A program made the translations under genes and the position numbers. A stretch of 7,573 nt of DNA from Bacteroidales bacterium (lineage in GTDB: Bacteria > Bacteroidota > Bacteroidia > Bacteroidales > UBA932), in contig JABUTQ010000173.1 in NCBI GenBank assembly GCA_021443605.1, positions 1 through 7,573 of the forward strand. The letters are read 5' to 3'. Shown here one piece after another: positions 5,961-7,573 of this stretch. Under the pieces are notes generated by a model. That model was not told the origin of the DNA, ran no database searches, and worked only from the letters and a program-made list of their open reading frames with translations. Within the stretch, counting starts at the first letter, position 1. Each line of letters begins with the position of its first letter.

Positions 5961-6443
5961 ATGATTTTTAAATATAAGGCTACCATTCCCGAGAGCAAGA
6001 CGTTTGTAAGGGAATATGAGGTGAAAAGCGATATGAACCTCTTTAAATTCAACTCGTTCATTCTAAACGATTTGGGGTTTGCGCCGGACCAGATGGTGAT
6101 TTTTCGCGGCATAGATGCCAACGGGGTGCTATGCAGCGAATACGGCCTTTTCGATTTGGGCGACGGCTCTATGGATAAAGTCACTTTTGCCGATGTCGTG
6201 GCGAAAGGGGAGACGGAGCTGCAATATTGCTACGATGTTCGCAACGATAGGGTTATCAAGCTTTTGTATGAGGGAGAAGAAGAGGGCTCTCCCCGATATT
6301 CTTACCCCCGTACCACTTTTGAAAAAGGGCGTAATCCGGATCAGTTCTCAAAGAAATATGAAGATTTCGACGAATTTGAGGAATTCAATCACGGCTTCGG
6401 AGAGGAAGTTGAGGAGGTAGTTGGCGAAGACAACGATGAATAA
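5961..6443 (+). CDS. pRiA4b ORF-3-like (IS1096 TnpR-like) family protein
   Basis: The 160-residue product resembles the plasmid pRiA4b ORF-3 / IS1096 passenger TnpR-like family (PF07929). It has an N-terminal beta-rich start with a YKATIPESKTFVREYEV-type strand, a central hydrophobic helix (NLFKFNSFILNDLGF, 26-40), and an L-x-Y-x-Y-D segment (87-92) where members usually carry a Y-D-F-G-D motif. Here that reads CYDVRND, so the Gly is missing. The last 27 residues or so (134-160) are strongly acidic, with many Glu and Asp, and probably disordered. Despite the family name there is no IS or transposase nearby, and copies of this gene next to miaA occur in other Bacteroidota, so it looks like a resident gene. 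Its stop overlaps the miaA start. Molecular function is unknown; the family call is from pattern recognition. Confidence 0.78.
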   Translation: MIFKYKATIPESKTFVREYEVKSDMNLFKFNSFILNDLGFAPDQMVIFRGIDANGVLCSEYGLFDLGDGSMDKVTFADVVAKGETELQYCYDVRNDRVIKLLYEGEEEGSPRYSYPRTTFEKGRNPDQFSKKYEDFDEFEEFNHGFGEEVEEVVGEDNDE

Positions 6444-7302
6444 TCGTCGCCTGACCATAATCCTCGGTCCCACTGCGGTCGGAAAGACCGACTATGCAAT
6501 TGACTATGCGCTGCGTGTTGGCAGTCCGGTTGTGTCGTGCGATTCGCGCCAGATTTTCAGAGAATTAAACATAGGTGTGGCAAGACCGTCAGCCGAACAG
6601 CTCGCTCGTGTGAGACATTATTTTATTGCAACAAATTCAGTAACAGAATATTACACTGCCGGGAGATATGAATTGGAGGCGCTTGAACTGCTCTCCTCTC
6701 TTTTTGAAGAACATGAAGAAATTGTGATGTGCGGCGGCTCGGGGCTATATATCGATGCTCTCTGCAACGGCCTTGACGACTTCCCGGAGGCCGACCAATC
6801 TTTGCGAGAGGAACTTTCCGCCCGTCTTCGGGCAGAAGGGGTTGATTCTCTTCGCAAAGAGCTTCTCCGCCTCGACCCCGAGAGTTATCACACAATAGAC
6901 ATCGCCAACGGGCAGAGGGTTGTCAGGGCGCTTGAGGTTACGATTTCTACCGGCCGGCCGTATTCTTCTTTCAAGACATCGCCAAAAAAGAAACGCGATT
7001 TTGAGATTGTGAAGATAGGGCTCACACGCGATAGAGAAGTCCTTTATTCGCGTATAAATCAGCGTGTTGACCAAATGATGGATGAAGGCCTCGTGGATGA
7101 GGCTCGCTCTGTGCTTCCATATCGCGATATGCCCGCCCTCAACACTGTGGGATATAAAGAATTGTTTGAATATTTCGACGGCTCCATTCCCCTTGAAGAA
7201 GCCGTCCGCTTGATAAAGCGCAATACCCGTCACTATGCCAAACGCCAACTCACCTGGTGGGGCCGAGACTCTTCAATCCGGTGGATTTCACTGTCATCCT
7301 GA
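6436..7302 (+). CDS. miaA: tRNA dimethylallyltransferase
   Basis: MiaA adds a dimethylallyl group from DMAPP to N6 of A37 in tRNAs that read codons starting with U, the first step to ms2i6A. The 288 residues from ATG 6436 hold the P-loop GPTAVGKT (11-18), SCDSRQIFRELNIG (34-47) with the catalytic Asp D36, the VMCGGSGLYIDAL segment (97-109), the NTVGYKEL motif (236-243) and the C-terminal KRNTRHYAKRQLTWW (261-275). This ATG gives the expected short N-terminus. A TTG at 6421 would add five residues and sits only 3 bases after GAGGAGG, too close for a normal Shine-Dalgarno. The ATG overlaps the upstream gene by 8 bases, suggesting coupled translation. The protein ends soon after RDSSIRW, a little short for the family; its last residues and stop come from a dispersed repeat. 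All catalytic motifs are intact. Confidence 0.96.
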   Translation: MNNRRLTIILGPTAVGKTDYAIDYALRVGSPVVSCDSRQIFRELNIGVARPSAEQLARVRHYFIATNSVTEYYTAGRYELEALELLSSLFEEHEEIVMCGGSGLYIDALCNGLDDFPEADQSLREELSARLRAEGVDSLRKELLRLDPESYHTIDIANGQRVVRALEVTISTGRPYSSFKTSPKKKRDFEIVKIGLTRDREVLYSRINQRVDQMMDEGLVDEARSVLPYRDMPALNTVGYKELFEYFDGSIPLEEAVRLIKRNTRHYAKRQLTWWGRDSSIRWISLSS

Positions 7303-7320
7303 GGCGAAGCCGAAGGATCT
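7293..7320 (+). repeat. Dispersed repeat copy 1, overlapping the miaA stop
   Basis: This 28-base unit begins GTCATCCTGAGG and ends CCGAAGGATCT. It is identical over 28 bases to copy 4 at 7401-7428. Its first ten bases include the last two full codons and the TGA stop of miaA (7300-7302). Units of this general form (GTCATCCTGAGCGAAGCGAAGGATCT-like) are known as common intergenic repeats in diverse bacteria. Confidence 0.9.
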
Positions 7321-7340
7321 TCCCGAACAGCACCACTCGT

Positions 7341-7369
7341 GGGGATTCTTCGCTATCGCTCAGAATGAC
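7341..7369 (-). repeat. Dispersed repeat copy 2, inverted and diverged
   Basis: Read on the minus strand this is GTCATTCTGAGCGATAGCGA followed by AGAATCCCC, a diverged form of the same repeat in opposite orientation to copy 1. The two copies can fold back on each other with a 16-base centre (7325-7340). Confidence 0.82.
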
Positions 7370-7377
7370 GTAACCTC

Positions 7378-7394
7378 GTCATCCTGAGGCGAAG
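7378..7394 (+). repeat. Dispersed repeat copy 3, truncated
   Basis: The bases GTCATCCTGAGGCGAAG match the first 17 of copy 1, then diverge to TGTCTC, five bases before copy 4 starts. It looks like a partial copy left by unequal exchange or a nested insertion. Confidence 0.8.
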
Positions 7395-7400
7395 TGTCTC

Positions 7401-7428
7401 GTCATCCTGAGGCGAAGCCGAAGGATCT
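7401..7428 (+). repeat. Dispersed repeat copy 4
   Basis: This copy is identical to copy 1 over all 28 bases and similar for a few more (CCCCGA against TCCCGA). It ends 10 bases before the stop codon of the minus-strand gene at the right edge. The identity implies recent duplication or active homogenisation. Confidence 0.88.
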
Positions 7429-7438
7429 CCCCGATATT

Positions 7439-7573
7439 CTAATTTCCGAGCTCCGAGATGAATTTAATGCGGACGATGCGCACTTCTTCTTCAGTAAAGT
7501 CTGGACCGAGCTGTTTGAGGGCATCTGCCACAGAGTCAGAGGCGCTCTCTTCCTTAAAGAACGTGAAAATCTC
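7439..7573 (-). CDS. Unidentified protein, C-terminal 44 residues only
   Basis: The minus strand is open from the right edge to a TAG at 7439-7441. The fragment starts EIFTFFKEESASDSV and ends RIVRIKFISELGN. A helix-like run rich in charged and leucine residues (ALKQLGPDFTEEEVRIVRIKF) suggests an amphipathic C-terminal helix. Codon use and third-base pattern look like those of the neighbouring genes, so I take it as a real gene whose 5' part lies outside. I cannot name the family from this piece. It converges on miaA across the repeat cluster. Confidence 0.65.
   Translation of the reverse strand, partial: EIFTFFKEESASDSVADALKQLGPDFTEEEVRIVRIKFISELGN

Larger units (their letters stand above)
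7293..7369. terminator. Repeat-based imperfect hairpin downstream of miaA
   Basis: Copies 1 and 2 are inverted, so RNA from either strand can form a long imperfect stem of roughly 25-30 pairs with a few mismatches and bulges. It lies between miaA and an oppositely oriented gene and no other hairpin is visible in the gap, so it may terminate both transcripts. There is no U-tract. The role is inferred. Confidence 0.45.

Noticed and set aside
5961..6443. Insertion sequence or transposon suggested by the TnpR-like family name
   Set aside because: No transposase, terminal inverted repeats or target duplications flank the gene, and it is overlapped by miaA.
6745..7248. A 167-codon minus-strand open frame inside miaA
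   Set aside because: It is a shadow of miaA with no family features.
7293..7428. CRISPR array
   Set aside because: Units are 17-29 bases in both orientations with irregular gaps of 6 to 20 bases and no spacers of equal length; the pattern is that of dispersed intergenic repeats.

Overview
The window looks like a chromosomal housekeeping segment from a member of the Bacteroidota, most likely order Bacteroidales. The reasons are the neighbourhoods (serC-serA-DUF1015, pyrB-pyrI, and a pRiA4b ORF-3-like gene overlapping miaA), gene starts mostly without a Shine-Dalgarno sequence, and three candidate promoters that fit the Bacteroidetes sigma-ABfr pattern (TTTG near -33, about 20 bases, then TAnnTTTG near -7). 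Genus cannot be named from the sequence alone. No phage, plasmid backbone, IS, CRISPR, tRNA or rRNA gene was seen, and no gene-free stretch exceeds 300 bases.

Layout. (1) 3-422, plus strand: the 3' end of a DUF1648-type membrane protein cut by the window edge. (2) 423-513: a convergent junction with a strong 14-bp hairpin terminator and a short palindrome over the next stop codon. (3) 3809-514, minus strand: a tight operon serC, serA, DUF1015 protein, with a candidate promoter at 3850-3881. SerC and SerA supply two of the three steps of the phosphorylated serine pathway; the phosphatase step is not in the window and the DUF1015 protein is its unexplained partner. (4) 5897-3917, minus strand: yigZ-type IMPACT protein, pyrB, pyrI. 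The last two are the catalytic and regulatory chains of aspartate transcarbamoylase. (5) 5898-5960: a compact divergent region where two candidate promoters face each other and interlock. (6) 5961-7302, plus strand: pRiA4b ORF-3-like protein and miaA, overlapping by 8 bases. (7) 7293-7428: a cluster of dispersed GTCATCCTGAGG-type repeats, one of which supplies the end of miaA. (8) 7439-7573, minus strand: the last 44 codons of an unidentified gene.

I found no convincing new multi-gene system. The points most worth a second look are the unusual SerA active site (Lys where family members have His, plus an altered dinucleotide-binding glycine motif), the DUF1015 protein with a ParB/SerK-like DGHHR motif in a serine operon, the interlocked divergent promoters, and the repeat cluster that has become the miaA C-terminus.
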